Origin: RBC038 sp041390625
GTDB taxonomy: Bacteria; Chloroflexota; Dehalococcoidia; UBA2979
Direction of reading: 5' to 3'
Length of the DNA: 64,000 nt
NCBI GenBank assembly: GCA_041390625.1
Contig: JAWKPM010000013.1
Location: 1-64,000 of the forward strand
Shown here one piece after another: positions 8,280-16,843 of the stretch. The notes under the pieces were generated by a model that did not search any database, was not told the origin of the DNA, and saw nothing but the letters and a program-made list of their open reading frames with translations. The position numbers and the translations under genes are program-made. The first letter of the stretch is position 1; each line of letters starts with the position of its first letter.

Positions 8280-9461
8280 ATGACCCACCGACGCACCGCC
8301 CGCTGGCTCGAGGTCGCCCTCCGCGCCGTGAAGTCGTACGGCGAGGACCGAGGCTCGCTCCTCGCCGGTGGCCTGACGTACTACGCGCTCGTCTCGCTCT
8401 TTCCGCTCACGCTCTTCGCCCTCTCCGTCGCCGGCTTCATCTGGGCCGACCCGGCCGAGCGCGATGCGTTGATCACGAACCTGCTCGACAACCTGCCGCT
8501 GAACGCGAGCACCGGCCGCAACGACCTCACGAGCCTCCTCGAGTCGATCGTCAACGCCCGAGGCACCCTTGGCCTCCTCGGCCTCGCCACCGCCGCCTAC
8601 TCCGGCAGCGCGCTCTTCTCCGCGATTCGTCGCTCCCTGAACCAGGTCTTCGAGGTCGACGACGCCCGTCCGCTCGTGAAGGGCAAGCTCGTCGATCTCG
8701 CTCTCGTCGCCGGCTTCGGCCTCCTGCTGCTGGCCTCGGTCGCCGCCACATTCGCCATTGCGTTCGCGGCTCAGTTCGCGACCGACATCTTCGGCCGCGA
8801 CGCCGCCACGCTCGCGCGTTGGGGCGTCGTCATCGCCAACTTCCTCGTCCCGCCGTTCTTCTCGGCGGTCGTGTTCCTGCTGCTGTACTCGAAGGTGGCC
8901 CACGCCGGCGTGACGTGGCGCCAGGCGCTCGGCGGCACCTTGTTCGCCGCGATCGGCTTCGAGCTGCTGAAGGTCGGCTTCGCCCAGTACGTCGCGCGAT
9001 TCGGCAACTACGACGCGACCTACGGCACCCTCGGGTTCATCATCATCCTGCTCTTTTTCTTCAACCTCAGCGCCCAGCTCATGCTCATCGGCGCCGAGCT
9101 CGTCCGCGCCGGGCGCGAGTTCGAGGCCGAAGGCACCACCCGCGCGACCGACAGCCTCCGAGCCACCATCCGCCGACTCCTCGCCCGCCTCCCCGGCCGC
9201 TCCGAGACCCAATCCACCATCGAGGGCCGCGAGGCCCACCTCGCTCCCGCCGAGGCCCTGCGCGCCATCGAGGCAGGCGCAGACTCCCCCGAGGCGCCAG
9301 ACGCTCCTGAATCCTCCGAGCCCGAACCACCCCCGCCGCCACGCCCCGCCTCGCGAACGCGCGAGGACGCACCGCCCGCCCCGAGGGGGATCGTCGCGGT
9401 CTACGCCCTGGCCGTGGTGGCAGTGGTGGTGTCGGCGTTCCGGAGGCTGCGGCAGTCCTGA
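8280..9461 (+). CDS. YihY/BrkB-family membrane protein
   Basis: The 393-residue inner-membrane protein has about six hydrophobic segments between residues 25 and 280. It carries the family signature GGLTYYALVSLFPL near the N-terminus, and YSGSALFSAIRRSLNQVFEV and NYDATYGTLGFIIILLFFFNLSAQ further on. The C-terminal 110 residues are a Pro/Glu/Ala-rich tail ending in one more hydrophobic helix (VYALAVVAVVVSAF), which is longer than usual for the family. These proteins were once called ribonuclease BN by mistake; the function is not established. It stands alone, divergent from metY. Confidence 0.85.
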   Translation: MTHRRTARWLEVALRAVKSYGEDRGSLLAGGLTYYALVSLFPLTLFALSVAGFIWADPAERDALITNLLDNLPLNASTGRNDLTSLLESIVNARGTLGLLGLATAAYSGSALFSAIRRSLNQVFEVDDARPLVKGKLVDLALVAGFGLLLLASVAATFAIAFAAQFATDIFGRDAATLARWGVVIANFLVPPFFSAVVFLLLYSKVAHAGVTWRQALGGTLFAAIGFELLKVGFAQYVARFGNYDATYGTLGFIIILLFFFNLSAQLMLIGAELVRAGREFEAEGTTRATDSLRATIRRLLARLPGRSETQSTIEGREAHLAPAEALRAIEAGADSPEAPDAPESSEPEPPPPPRPASRTREDAPPAPRGIVAVYALAVVAVVVSAFRRLRQS

Positions 9462-9485
9462 ACGCCGAGCGCCCGCGTCCGAGCG

Positions 9486-10433
9486 CTAGACGCTCCCCGC
9501 CGCGGTGTCGCCCTCGTCGTCCCCGCGCTGCTCCCGCAGCATCCGCTCGAGGTCGTTCAGCAGCTCGTCCGCCGCGGGCAGCTCGCCGCCGCCCGCCTCG
9601 GGCTGCGAGGACGTGACCGGCGGCGATTCGTCGTACGTGCGCTCCATCTCGAGGATCTGCGCGCGCAGCTCGGCCGGCTTCTCGACGTCGTTGATCGCGC
9701 GCCCGATCTGCTCGTCGAACGCCGAGACCTGCATCGAGAGCTCGCCCATGCGCGTCCCGCCGCCCAGCGCCCGATCGAGGACCTCGACCAGCGCCTGCAC
9801 GGCCCGCGCGTTCGGCCCGACCGCGATGTACGAGGGCACGCGCACCGTCAGCCGGCCGACCTCGATGCCGCGCTTGCGCATCTCCAGGAGCAGCACCGTG
9901 TTGATGCCCGTCGGCCCCTGGTAGCGACCGGGCCCGTCCGAGGTCAGCCCGATCAGCCCCTCGAGGCCCGCCCCCGCGTCCGCGAGCCCGACCGGCGCCG
10001 GCCGCGTGTGCGGCACGAGGGCGCCGCGCGACCCCAAGAGGAGCAGCGTCTTCGCTCCGACCGTCTCGAGGACGCTCGCGACCGCCTCCACGAACTCGTG
10101 CCAGCGCAGGGAGGGTTCGCGGCCCGAGATGAAGAGGATGTCCCGCTCGATGTGAGGCGGGCTCGCGACGTAGAAGCGCACACCCGGCCAGCGCGTGACC
10201 GACTCCCCGTTCACGAGCCGCCGTCGAGGCCGAGTCACCGTCAGGTCGAAGAACCGGTCCGCGTCGATGTGCGCGACCTCCGTCGCGCCCCAGTCCTCGC
10301 GCAGGTAGCGGATCGCGCTCGTCGCGGTCGCTCCGCCGTCATTCCAACCCCAGAACGCAGCAATCGCGATCGGGTCGCGCAGCCGCTCGAATTCACCGTC
10401 CGCCGGCTGCAAGGCCGGATGTGGGAGTGCCAT
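9486..10433 (-). CDS. PAC2-family protein
   Basis: The 315-residue protein matches the PAC2 fold (proteasome assembly chaperone 2-like): IAAFWGWNDGGATATSAIRYL near the start, then DFTVTRPRR-like and FVEAVAS segments, LLLGSRGALVPHTRP, and GPTGINTVLLLEM. Bacterial members are widespread in actinobacteria and relatives and have no firm biochemical role. The C-terminal 60 residues are acidic and low in complexity. The ATG at 10431-10433 fits the family start. The longer frame to 10796 lies opposite the next gene and is rejected. It overlaps the leader of the divergent cyclodeaminase-like gene. Confidence 0.8.
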   Translation of the reverse strand: MALPHPALQPADGEFERLRDPIAIAAFWGWNDGGATATSAIRYLREDWGATEVAHIDADRFFDLTVTRPRRRLVNGESVTRWPGVRFYVASPPHIERDILFISGREPSLRWHEFVEAVASVLETVGAKTLLLLGSRGALVPHTRPAPVGLADAGAGLEGLIGLTSDGPGRYQGPTGINTVLLLEMRKRGIEVGRLTVRVPSYIAVGPNARAVQALVEVLDRALGGGTRMGELSMQVSAFDEQIGRAINDVEKPAELRAQILEMERTYDESPPVTSSQPEAGGGELPAADELLNDLERMLREQRGDDEGDTAAGSV

Positions 10434-10566
10434 GCCGCCAGTATGCACCCTCCCGGGAAGCCCCCGAACCTGCCCGTTCGCCCAGCGCGAGCGATCGAGG
10501 CCGCCGCGAGCGTGTACCGTCGAGGCCACACCAGACTCGAAACGCAGACCGAGGGCGAGGCTCCCG

Positions 10567-11517
10567 ATGGCGCGATTCCTCAGCAACAACGACGTCCGAG
10601 GCCTCATCACCGTCGCCGAGTGCGTCGAGGTGATGGAGGACCTCTTCAAGCAGCAGGCCGCCGGCCTCGTAGAAAACCTGCCGCGCCAGCGCATCCGCTT
10701 TGGCAGCGCGCCCGGTGGCGGTCGAGGCGCGGGCGCCACGCTCATGGGCGGCACGGTCCTCGGCTCGCACGCCTGGGGCGTCCGCCTCAGCAACATCGCG
10801 CTGCTCTACGACACGAACACCGGCGCGCTGGATGCCCTCATCGAGCCCGGCACGCTCGCCTGGATTCGCACCGGCGCGGCCTCCGGTCTCGCCGCCCGCC
10901 ACATGTCGAGGTCGGACGCATCGATCCTCGGCCTGCTGGGCGCGGGCCGTCAAGCGGTGACGCAGCTCGAGGCGATCGCCGCCGTCCGCCCCCTCACCGA
11001 GGTCCGCGTGTTCAGCCGCAACGAGGACCGTCGCCGCTCGTTCGTCGAGGAGCACGGCCCGCGCCTCGGCCTCAACCTCGTCCCGGTCGCCACACCCGAG
11101 GCCGCCGTCCGAGGCGCCCACATCGTCTGCGCCATCACCACCGCCCAGGAGCCCGTCTTCGATGGCGCCCACCTCGACCCCGGCACCTGCGTCATCGCCG
11201 CCGGCTCCAACTCATGGCGAAAGCGCGAGGTTGACGAGACCACCATCGATCGTGCCGCCCTCATCGCCGCCGACAACGTCGAGCAGGCCCGCATCGAGTG
11301 CGGCGAGTTGATCTGGGCCGTCGAGCGCGGTGCGCTCCGCTGGGGCGGCGTGCGCGAGCTCTCCGATGTCATCAGCGGCGCCGTCGCCGGCCGCCCATCC
11401 GAGGACGCGATCACGCTCTTCGAGAGCCAGGGCATCGGCATCGAGGACGTGGCCGGCTACCGCTACGTCCTCGACAAGGCGCTCGCCGCCGGCATCGGTG
11501 TCGAGCTCCCCTTCTAG
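10567..11517 (+). CDS. Ornithine cyclodeaminase / mu-crystallin family protein
   Basis: The 316-residue protein has an N-terminal dimerisation half (FLSNNDVRGLITVAECVEVMEDLF) and an NAD-binding Rossmann half (ILGLLGAGRQAVTQLEA, EVRVFSRN). It ends in the family-typical GIGIEDVAGYRYVLDKALAAGIG. Relatives include ornithine cyclodeaminase, alanine dehydrogenase and ketimine reductases, so the substrate cannot be read from sequence. The start ATG at 10567 follows GAGG. An MBL-fold gene begins 7 bp after its stop and is probably translationally coupled. Confidence 0.85.
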   Translation: MARFLSNNDVRGLITVAECVEVMEDLFKQQAAGLVENLPRQRIRFGSAPGGGRGAGATLMGGTVLGSHAWGVRLSNIALLYDTNTGALDALIEPGTLAWIRTGAASGLAARHMSRSDASILGLLGAGRQAVTQLEAIAAVRPLTEVRVFSRNEDRRRSFVEEHGPRLGLNLVPVATPEAAVRGAHIVCAITTAQEPVFDGAHLDPGTCVIAAGSNSWRKREVDETTIDRAALIAADNVEQARIECGELIWAVERGALRWGGVRELSDVISGAVAGRPSEDAITLFESQGIGIEDVAGYRYVLDKALAAGIGVELPF

Positions 11518-11523
11518 CCCCGC

Positions 11524-12321
11524 GTGACTGAGGCCCCGACCGAGGTCCCGAACGCCCTCACCTGGCTCGGCCACGCCACGACCCTCATCGAGGTCGATGG
11601 CGCACGCATCCTCACCGACCCGCTGCTCCGCGACCGCCTCTTCCACCTCCGACGCCACGGCCCGACCCCGACCGCCCACCTCGGGGCACCCATCGATGCC
11701 GTGGTGATCTCCCACCTCCACCACGACCACCTCGACCTGCCGTCACTCCGCGCGCTCGACCCATCGACGCCGATCGTGGTCCCTGCAGGCGCCGGCAGCC
11801 TGCTGCGCCGCGCGGGCTTCCGAGGCGTGGTGGAGCTCGCTCGCGGCGAGTCGTGGCGCCTCGCACGCGGCCCCCGCATCGAGGCCGTGTCGGCCCACCA
11901 CAGCGGCCGCCGCGTCCCGTTCGGCCCCACCGTCGAGGCCGCCGGCTACGTCATCGAGGGCCAACGGCAGCGCATCTACTTCGCCGGCGACACCGGCCTC
12001 TTCCCGGAGATGTCTGACCTCGAGGCCATCGACCTCGCACTGATCCCCGTCGGCGGCTGGGGACCGTGGCTCCGCGGCCCCCACCTCGACCCGAGGTCGG
12101 CCGCCGCCGCCCTCGGCCGCATCCGCCCGACCGCAGCCGTCCCCATCCACTGGGGCACGTTCTGGCCCGTCGGCCTCCCGCGCACATCGAGGTTCCACGA
12201 GCCCGGCCCGCGCTTCGCCGCCCACGCCGCCGCCGTCGCCCCCACCGTCGAGGTCCGTGTCCTCGCCCCCGGCGAGCGTGTCTCGCTCGCTTCCATCGGC
12301 GAAGCAGCCACCGCCGTCTAG
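11524..12321 (+). CDS. MBL-fold metal-dependent hydrolase (UlaG/NAPE-PLD-like)
   Basis: The 265-residue protein has the metallo-beta-lactamase metal motif SHLHHDHLD (two-metal site), a downstream histidine in AVSAHHSGR, the bridging aspartate in IYFAGDTGLF and a last histidine in VPIHWGTFWP. The layout is that of the UlaG/NAPE-PLD-like branch that hydrolyses phosphodiesters or lactones. The start is GTG. It follows the cyclodeaminase-like gene with only a 6-bp gap, so the two likely form an operon. The substrate is unknown. Confidence 0.82.
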   Translation: MTEAPTEVPNALTWLGHATTLIEVDGARILTDPLLRDRLFHLRRHGPTPTAHLGAPIDAVVISHLHHDHLDLPSLRALDPSTPIVVPAGAGSLLRRAGFRGVVELARGESWRLARGPRIEAVSAHHSGRRVPFGPTVEAAGYVIEGQRQRIYFAGDTGLFPEMSDLEAIDLALIPVGGWGPWLRGPHLDPRSAAAALGRIRPTAAVPIHWGTFWPVGLPRTSRFHEPGPRFAAHAAAVAPTVEVRVLAPGERVSLASIGEAATAV

Positions 12322-12380
12322 AGCTCGAGTTGTCCGAGCCTGGCCCCGACCGGTCCACTCCCGGACTGCGCGATGACGTG

Positions 12381-12483
12381 ATCCGAGGCCGGGGGAGCGC
12401 GAGGGGCAGCCCCTCGCACCAGAAGGGGTGGGTGGGCGGGCCGACGGCCCGACGGGCCGTCCACGTCCGGCTGGGTGCCGGCT
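12381..12483 (+). repeat. Structured intergenic repeat, copy 2
   Basis: Hairpin 1 is at 12399-12417 (8-bp arms GCGAGGGG, CAG loop). The G-tract motif is at 12425-12440 (GGGG-T-GGG-T-GGG-C-GGG). Hairpin 2 is at 12443-12461 (8-bp arms GACGGCCC, GAC loop). The stem sequences differ completely from other copies yet still pair. It lies between convergent genes. Confidence 0.85.
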
Positions 12484-13111
12484 AGCCCTCGAGCTCCTCG
12501 CCCGCCTCCGCCCAGTTCTCACGCGCCTCGTTCGCCGCTGCGATCGAGACGACGAGGGCGGCAAGCGGGTCCGCCCACCCGAGGCCCGCGAACGCGTTCA
12601 GCGCCAGCCCGATCAGCGTCAGCGTCGAGAGCACGCCATCGAGGAAGGTCATCGCGGCCTCAGACCGCAGCGGCGCCGAGTTCAGCTCCGAGGCGAGACG
12701 GCGCTTGGCAATCGCAAGGCCGAACATCACCACCGCCGTCATCGTCATGTACCCGATGCCGAACAGCGACTCGCCCGCCTCCCGCCCCGTCACGAGGTCG
12801 CGAATCGCGAACGTCGCGAGGACGATCGCCAGCGCCGCGAATGCGCCCGCCACGAGGCGCAGTGCGAGCCGCGTCCGCTCTGGGTGATCGACCTCGTGGC
12901 CCGGCCGGATGTGCCACACGACGACCGCCGAGGCCATCACCTCGACGATCGAGTCCGTCCCGAACCCAATCAGCGCGAGCGATCCCGCCGCGATCCCGAG
13001 GCCGATCGTCAGGAACGCCTCGCCCACGTTCCACGCGATCGTGCCGTACTCCAGCCACAGCGCGCGCCGCTGCAGCCGTGCTCGCGTGGCATGCGTCGAG
13101 GTGGCATCCAT
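12482..13111 (-). CDS. Cation-diffusion-facilitator-like transporter, short form
   Basis: The 209-residue protein has five to six hydrophobic helices. The signature GFGTDSIVEVMASAVVVWHI resembles the DxxxE metal-site helix of cation efflux (CDF) proteins, and a second acidic helix (EAAMTFLDGVLSTLTLIGLALN) follows. It lacks the cytoplasmic C-terminal domain of classical CDF proteins, so it belongs to the compact group usually annotated simply as cation transporter. The start at 13111 is the first ATG after low-complexity upstream sequence. The transported ion is unknown. Confidence 0.7.
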   Translation of the reverse strand: MDATSTHATRARLQRRALWLEYGTIAWNVGEAFLTIGLGIAAGSLALIGFGTDSIVEVMASAVVVWHIRPGHEVDHPERTRLALRLVAGAFAALAIVLATFAIRDLVTGREAGESLFGIGYMTMTAVVMFGLAIAKRRLASELNSAPLRSEAAMTFLDGVLSTLTLIGLALNAFAGLGWADPLAALVVSIAAANEARENWAEAGEELEG

Positions 13112-13249
13112 CCGTCGATTGTCCGGCGTGCTCGACCGCCGAACCACCCGGTGCAACGGCACCACGCCCCCCAACCTTGAACCACGGACGATGGAGTTGT
13201 GGAATCGCCCATCGAGGGGCCGCCCCGCTCGAGGAGGAGTCGAGAACCG

Positions 13250-13423
13250 ATGACCACCGACCAGGACCGCGACGCCGGCACCGAGACGCGCATCTGCGCC
13301 CGCTGCGGCCACCCCGAGGATCAGCACACGCTCGTCGAGGCCGATGGCGACACCGCCGCGCACACCATCTGCGAGGCATGTGGCCGCCCCTGCGACTTCG
13401 CCCCGCGCCCGCTCGACGAGTAG
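13250..13423 (+). CDS. Small zinc-ribbon protein
   Basis: The 57-residue protein has two CxxC knuckles (CARCGHPEDQH and CEACGRPC), typical of a treble-clef or rubredoxin-like zinc site. GAGGAGGAG precedes the ATG. Nothing else identifies its role. It sits between two minus-strand genes, divergent from the cation transporter. Confidence 0.6.
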   Translation: MTTDQDRDAGTETRICARCGHPEDQHTLVEADGDTAAHTICEACGRPCDFAPRPLDE

Positions 13424-13438
13424 CCCGGTCGCGCCCCG

Positions 13439-15166
13439 CTAGGCCTCGGCGGCTGCCGCCGCGGCCCGCGCCGCCAGCGTCTCCCGCCACCGGTCGAGCT
13501 CGAACGAGACCTCCGAGGGCAGTTCGCCCCGCCGCACCTTGCCCAGCGCGGTCGAGGGCAGCGGCTCGTCGGTGAGGCGCACCCCATCGATGCGCTCGTG
13601 CGGCTCCAGCGTCCGGCACGCCGCGACGCACGAGGCCCGCAGCGTCGCCTCCACGAACTCCGCCGTCGTTCCCGCGCGGTCGGCCTCCGCCGAGGGGTAG
13701 ACGAGCGCGACGAGACGCCACGAGGGCTCCCGCTCGACCACCACCGCCACCTGCTCGACCCCCGGCACGTGCGAGATCGCGTCCTCGAGCCGCTCGAGGT
13801 GCACGATCTTCCCTCGAGGCGTGCTCACCGCCAGCCCCAGCCGCCCGCGGATCCACAGCTCGCCGTCGTCCTCGATCAGCCCGAGGTCGTGCGTGTGCAG
13901 CCGCCCGTCGTGCAGCAGCGCTCGCGTCTCGTCCTCGCGCTGGTAGTAGCCGAGCATGACGTTCGGCCCGGAGACGACGATCTCGCCGACGCCGGTGTCG
14001 GCACCCTCCACCGGCTCGATGTCGATGCGCACGCCCGGGACGGGAGGCCCGCACGATCCGGCGTGGTCCCAGAAGTACCGGCTCCGCCAGAACTGCTTCG
14101 AGTTCCACCGCTGAGCCGCGATCACCGGCGACGCCTCGCTCATCCCGTACCCCTGGATGAGCGGCAGACCGAGGACGTGCGCCGCCCGCTGCGTCCGAGG
14201 CGACAGCGGCGCGCCGCCGCTCACCGCCAGCCGCAGTCGCCCACCCATCGCCTGCTGCAACGGCCGGAAGAGCGTCCGTCCGGCATTGATCCCGAGGCGT
14301 CGGATCAACTGCTCGTTCAGCCACCGTGCCGCCTGGAAGTACCGACGCTGGAACGGGCTGCTCGCGCGACGCTCGATGCGGTCGATCAACAGCTCGAAGA
14401 GCGCCGGCACGCCGAGGAGGTGCGTCGGCCGCGCCTCCGTCACCCGCGTCGCGAGGCGCGTCGGCCGCGCCTCTAGTTCGATGCGCACCCCGCCCTCGAG
14501 GCCCGACAGCATCCCCGTCGTCAGCGGGAAGGCGTGGTACAGCGGCAGCACCACCAGCACGACGTCGCCATCCTCGAGGTCCGCGACCTCGAGGATGGCG
14601 CGCACGTTCGAGGTGAGGTTGCGATGGCTGAGCATCACCGCCTTCGGCACGCCCGAAGTGCCCGTGGTGTACACGAGGAGCGCGAGGTCGTCCGGCGCCG
14701 GCGCAGCATCCTCGACCGCAGGCCGCGCGTCGCCGCCCTCGAGGTCACGCTCGATGTCGATCGCCGTCGCGCCGCCCCGCCCGAGCTCTCGAAGCGATCG
14801 CGCATCCCCGAGGACGAGCTTCGGCTTCAGCTCATCGAGGACCGCGTGCAGCAACTCCGACGGCGCATCCGGGTTGAGCGGCACCGGCACCGCCCCCCGC
14901 CGCACGATGCCGAAGAAGGCGACGATCCACGCGTTCGAGTTGTGCGCGCACAGCGGCACGAAGTCGCCTGGCCCGACGTGCTCCGCGATGCGATCCCGCA
15001 CCGCCGCCGTGCGCCGGTCCAGCTCGACATACGAGACATCGAGGAACCCACGGCCCTCCGGACCGCGCAGCGCCACCCGCTCGCCGTAGCGCCGCACCGC
15101 GCCGGCGAGCAGATCGATCAGCGTCTCGCTCACCTTCGCGGCACCACGTTCGTTGGCAGCCACCAT
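13439..15166 (-). CDS. AMP-dependent acyl-CoA synthetase / ligase
   Basis: The 575-residue protein belongs to the adenylate-forming ligases, which activate a carboxylate with ATP and transfer it to CoA. The phosphate loop is YTTGTSGVPKAVMLSHRN, the adenine-binding region GYGMSEASP and the catalytic lysine region LPSTALGKVRRGEL. The usual TGDLG motif reads THDLG, and the hinge after GRLG (STPRGKIVHLERLE) departs from the standard GR-KD form. Activity may therefore be altered or the acyl preference unusual; long-chain acyl ligases are the closest type. The start at 15166 is the ATG closest to the conserved N-terminus; a longer frame to 15304 exists. Confidence 0.85.
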   Translation of the reverse strand: MVAANERGAAKVSETLIDLLAGAVRRYGERVALRGPEGRGFLDVSYVELDRRTAAVRDRIAEHVGPGDFVPLCAHNSNAWIVAFFGIVRRGAVPVPLNPDAPSELLHAVLDELKPKLVLGDARSLRELGRGGATAIDIERDLEGGDARPAVEDAAPAPDDLALLVYTTGTSGVPKAVMLSHRNLTSNVRAILEVADLEDGDVVLVVLPLYHAFPLTTGMLSGLEGGVRIELEARPTRLATRVTEARPTHLLGVPALFELLIDRIERRASSPFQRRYFQAARWLNEQLIRRLGINAGRTLFRPLQQAMGGRLRLAVSGGAPLSPRTQRAAHVLGLPLIQGYGMSEASPVIAAQRWNSKQFWRSRYFWDHAGSCGPPVPGVRIDIEPVEGADTGVGEIVVSGPNVMLGYYQREDETRALLHDGRLHTHDLGLIEDDGELWIRGRLGLAVSTPRGKIVHLERLEDAISHVPGVEQVAVVVEREPSWRLVALVYPSAEADRAGTTAEFVEATLRASCVAACRTLEPHERIDGVRLTDEPLPSTALGKVRRGELPSEVSFELDRWRETLAARAAAAAAEA

Positions 15167-15386
15167 CCGAGCCTCCGTCGCACCAGCGGCGCTCGATAGC
15201 CGCAATCCTGCCACAGCGTGCCATCCCGCGGCGCGCCGAGGCAGGGTCACCCGACCCATCCCGAGGTAGGTCGCGCCGAACACCAACCCCCGACGGGCAC
15301 ACACGACCCTTCGAGGCCCGCACCCCTCCGAGCGGGCACCGGAACTCAGCCCGCATTCCGAGCAAAAGCGGATAGCCCGGCCTCAG

Positions 15387-15442
15387 CCACCCGCAGGGCG
15401 TGACCACCACCCGAGGCTGGCGACTCGGCCTCTCCGACCCAC
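15387..15442 (+). repeat. Partial copy of the structured repeat (third-hairpin end only)
   Basis: This short segment matches only the end of the element: GTGACCACCACCCGAGG, then a CTCGGCCTCTCC ending, with a weak CCGAG/CTCGG stem. The rest of the 15167-15681 gap holds this fragment, copy 3 and the leader of the next gene, and no other gene. Confidence 0.5.
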
Positions 15443-15470
15443 CGGCAACGCCACCCCGAGGTCCGCAGGC

Positions 15471-15592
15471 CCTTCCCGAGGGGGCATGGGGGCGAAGCCC
15501 CCATTTCGAGAAAGGGCGGGCGGGCGGGCAGCCACCCCGAAGGGGTGACCACCAGCCGAGGCGCGCCAGCCTCGGCCCCTCCGAATCCGATC
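15471..15592 (+). repeat. Structured intergenic repeat, copy 3
   Basis: Hairpin 1 is at 15486-15504 (ATGGGGGC, GAA loop). The G-tract motif GGGCGGGCGGGCGGG is at 15514-15528. Hairpin 2 is at 15533-15547 (CACCCC, GAA loop). Hairpin 3 is at 15555-15576 (GCCGAGGC arms). It lies between divergent genes. Confidence 0.9.
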
Positions 15593-15681
15593 CTCAAGCC
15601 CGCGAGGCCGTTGCACACAGCCCCCGCACCCCGCACCGTACGTCCCTGCGCCGTCCACGAGCCCACATCGAGGAGCCCCCA

Positions 15682-16476
15682 GTGACCGAGGCCTTCTTCA
15701 CGCGCGACGGCGACACCTTCGTCCCCGGCGACTTCTGTCGAGGCCCCTGGAACCGCGAATCCCTCCACGGCCGCGTGATCTCCGGCCTCCTCGCGCGCGA
15801 GATCGAGCGCTACGCCGACGCCGAGGACTGGCACATCGTGCGCCTCACCACCGACATGTTCCGACTCGCCCCGCACGCCCCCGTCCACGTTGCATCGACG
15901 CTCGTACGAGACGGCAACCGTATCCGCTCCGTCGAAGCATCGATGCTCGTCGACGGCGTCGAGGTCGCGAAGAGCAGCGCCCTCATCCTCCGCCGCACCG
16001 ACCACGTCGCCACCTCGATGGGCGAAGAGCGCCGCGTCGCCCTCCCCCACGAGATCACCCCCGAGGAACCAGAGACCGACGAGGCTTCGGGCGACTTCCG
16101 CGACGGCTGGGAGATGCGCATCGCCCCGCCCGACGCCCGCCCCATCTCCTGGATGCGCATGCGCGCGCCCTTCATCGAGGGCGAAGACACATCGAGGTTC
16201 GTCCGCGCCGCCGCCAGCGCCGACTTCTCCAGCCCCGCCTCCAACCGCTCCGAACCACGATCGGCGTTCATCAACGGCGATCTCACGGCGCACTTCCACC
16301 GCTACCCCGAGGGTGAGTGGATCGCCTTCGAGCCCGTCTTCCACGAGAGCACGGACGGCGTCGCCGTCGGCGCCTGCCGCCTCCACGACCTCGAGGGCCT
16401 GTTTGGCCTCGGCACCGTCAGCCAGATCGCCAACGACCGCGCCCGCGCCCGCGCCGCCACCCCCACCGTCCGCTAG
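15682..16476 (+). CDS. Acyl-CoA thioesterase-like protein (TesB/hotdog family)
   Basis: The 264-residue protein looks like a double-hotdog thioesterase-family protein. The first half is a substrate-binding hotdog (WHIVRLTTDMFRLAPHAPVHV); the second contains FINGDLTAHFHRYPEGEWIAFE, where family members place catalytic Asp/Thr residues. It is a paralogue of the protein at 35583-36416: both begin FxRDGxxxVPxDFxRGPW. The GTG start has GAGGAG seven bases upstream. It probably hydrolyses or binds acyl-CoA esters; the exact substrate is unknown. Confidence 0.7.
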   Translation: MTEAFFTRDGDTFVPGDFCRGPWNRESLHGRVISGLLAREIERYADAEDWHIVRLTTDMFRLAPHAPVHVASTLVRDGNRIRSVEASMLVDGVEVAKSSALILRRTDHVATSMGEERRVALPHEITPEEPETDEASGDFRDGWEMRIAPPDARPISWMRMRAPFIEGEDTSRFVRAAASADFSSPASNRSEPRSAFINGDLTAHFHRYPEGEWIAFEPVFHESTDGVAVGACRLHDLEGLFGLGTVSQIANDRARARAATPTVR

Positions 16477-16596
16477 CGCACCGCGCCCCGAGGTCCCCCG
16501 CCGCAACCTCGAGGCGCAAAACCCCACCGAGGCCACCTCGGAGCGACCTCAGCCCTCCGAGCCACGTCGTGGCGCGTCCTCCAAGGTCCGCACCAA

Positions 16597-16704
16597 CCTC
16601 CGAGGCGGGCATGGGGGCGAGGCCCACATTGAAGGAAGTTCGCGCGCGCGCCAGCCACCCCGAGGGGTCGCCACTCGCCGAGCCGGCAACCTCGGCCTCC
16701 CCGA
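16597..16704 (+). repeat. Structured intergenic repeat, copy 4 (degenerate)
   Basis: Hairpin 1 is imperfect (16612-16626) and the G-tract region is replaced by GTTCGCGCGCGCGCC. Hairpin 2 is shortened (ACCCC/GGGGT, 16657-16668). It lies beside copy 5 between convergent genes. The 16477-16843 gap holds only copies 4 and 5. Confidence 0.65.
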
Positions 16705-16740
16705 GCCAGATCACGACACCGCCCCATCTAGGTCCGCACA

Positions 16741-16838
16741 GACCTCCGGAGGGGCCATGGGGGCGAAGCCCCCATTGAAGAAAGGGCGGGTGGGCGGGCA
16801 GCCACCCCGGAGGGGTGACCACCAGCCTCGGTCCTCCG
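16741..16838 (+). repeat. Structured intergenic repeat, copy 5
   Basis: Hairpin 1 is at 16757-16775 (ATGGGGGC, GAA loop). The G-tract motif GGGCGGGTGGGCGGG is at 16784-16798. Hairpin 2 is at 16803-16817 (CACCCC, GGA loop). The third hairpin is cut short. It lies between convergent genes. Confidence 0.88.
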
Positions 16839-16843
16839 AGGAG

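Noticed and set aside
9486..10796. Extended N-terminus of the PAC2 protein up to 10796
   Set aside because: The extra 121 residues are antisense to the cyclodeaminase-like gene and lack family similarity.
16756..16835. Small open frames reading MGAKPPLKKGRVGGQ in the repeat copies
   Set aside because: They arise from the shared DNA of the structured element. Copies with changed stems break or alter the peptide, while pairing and G-tracts stay, so selection acts on nucleic-acid structure.
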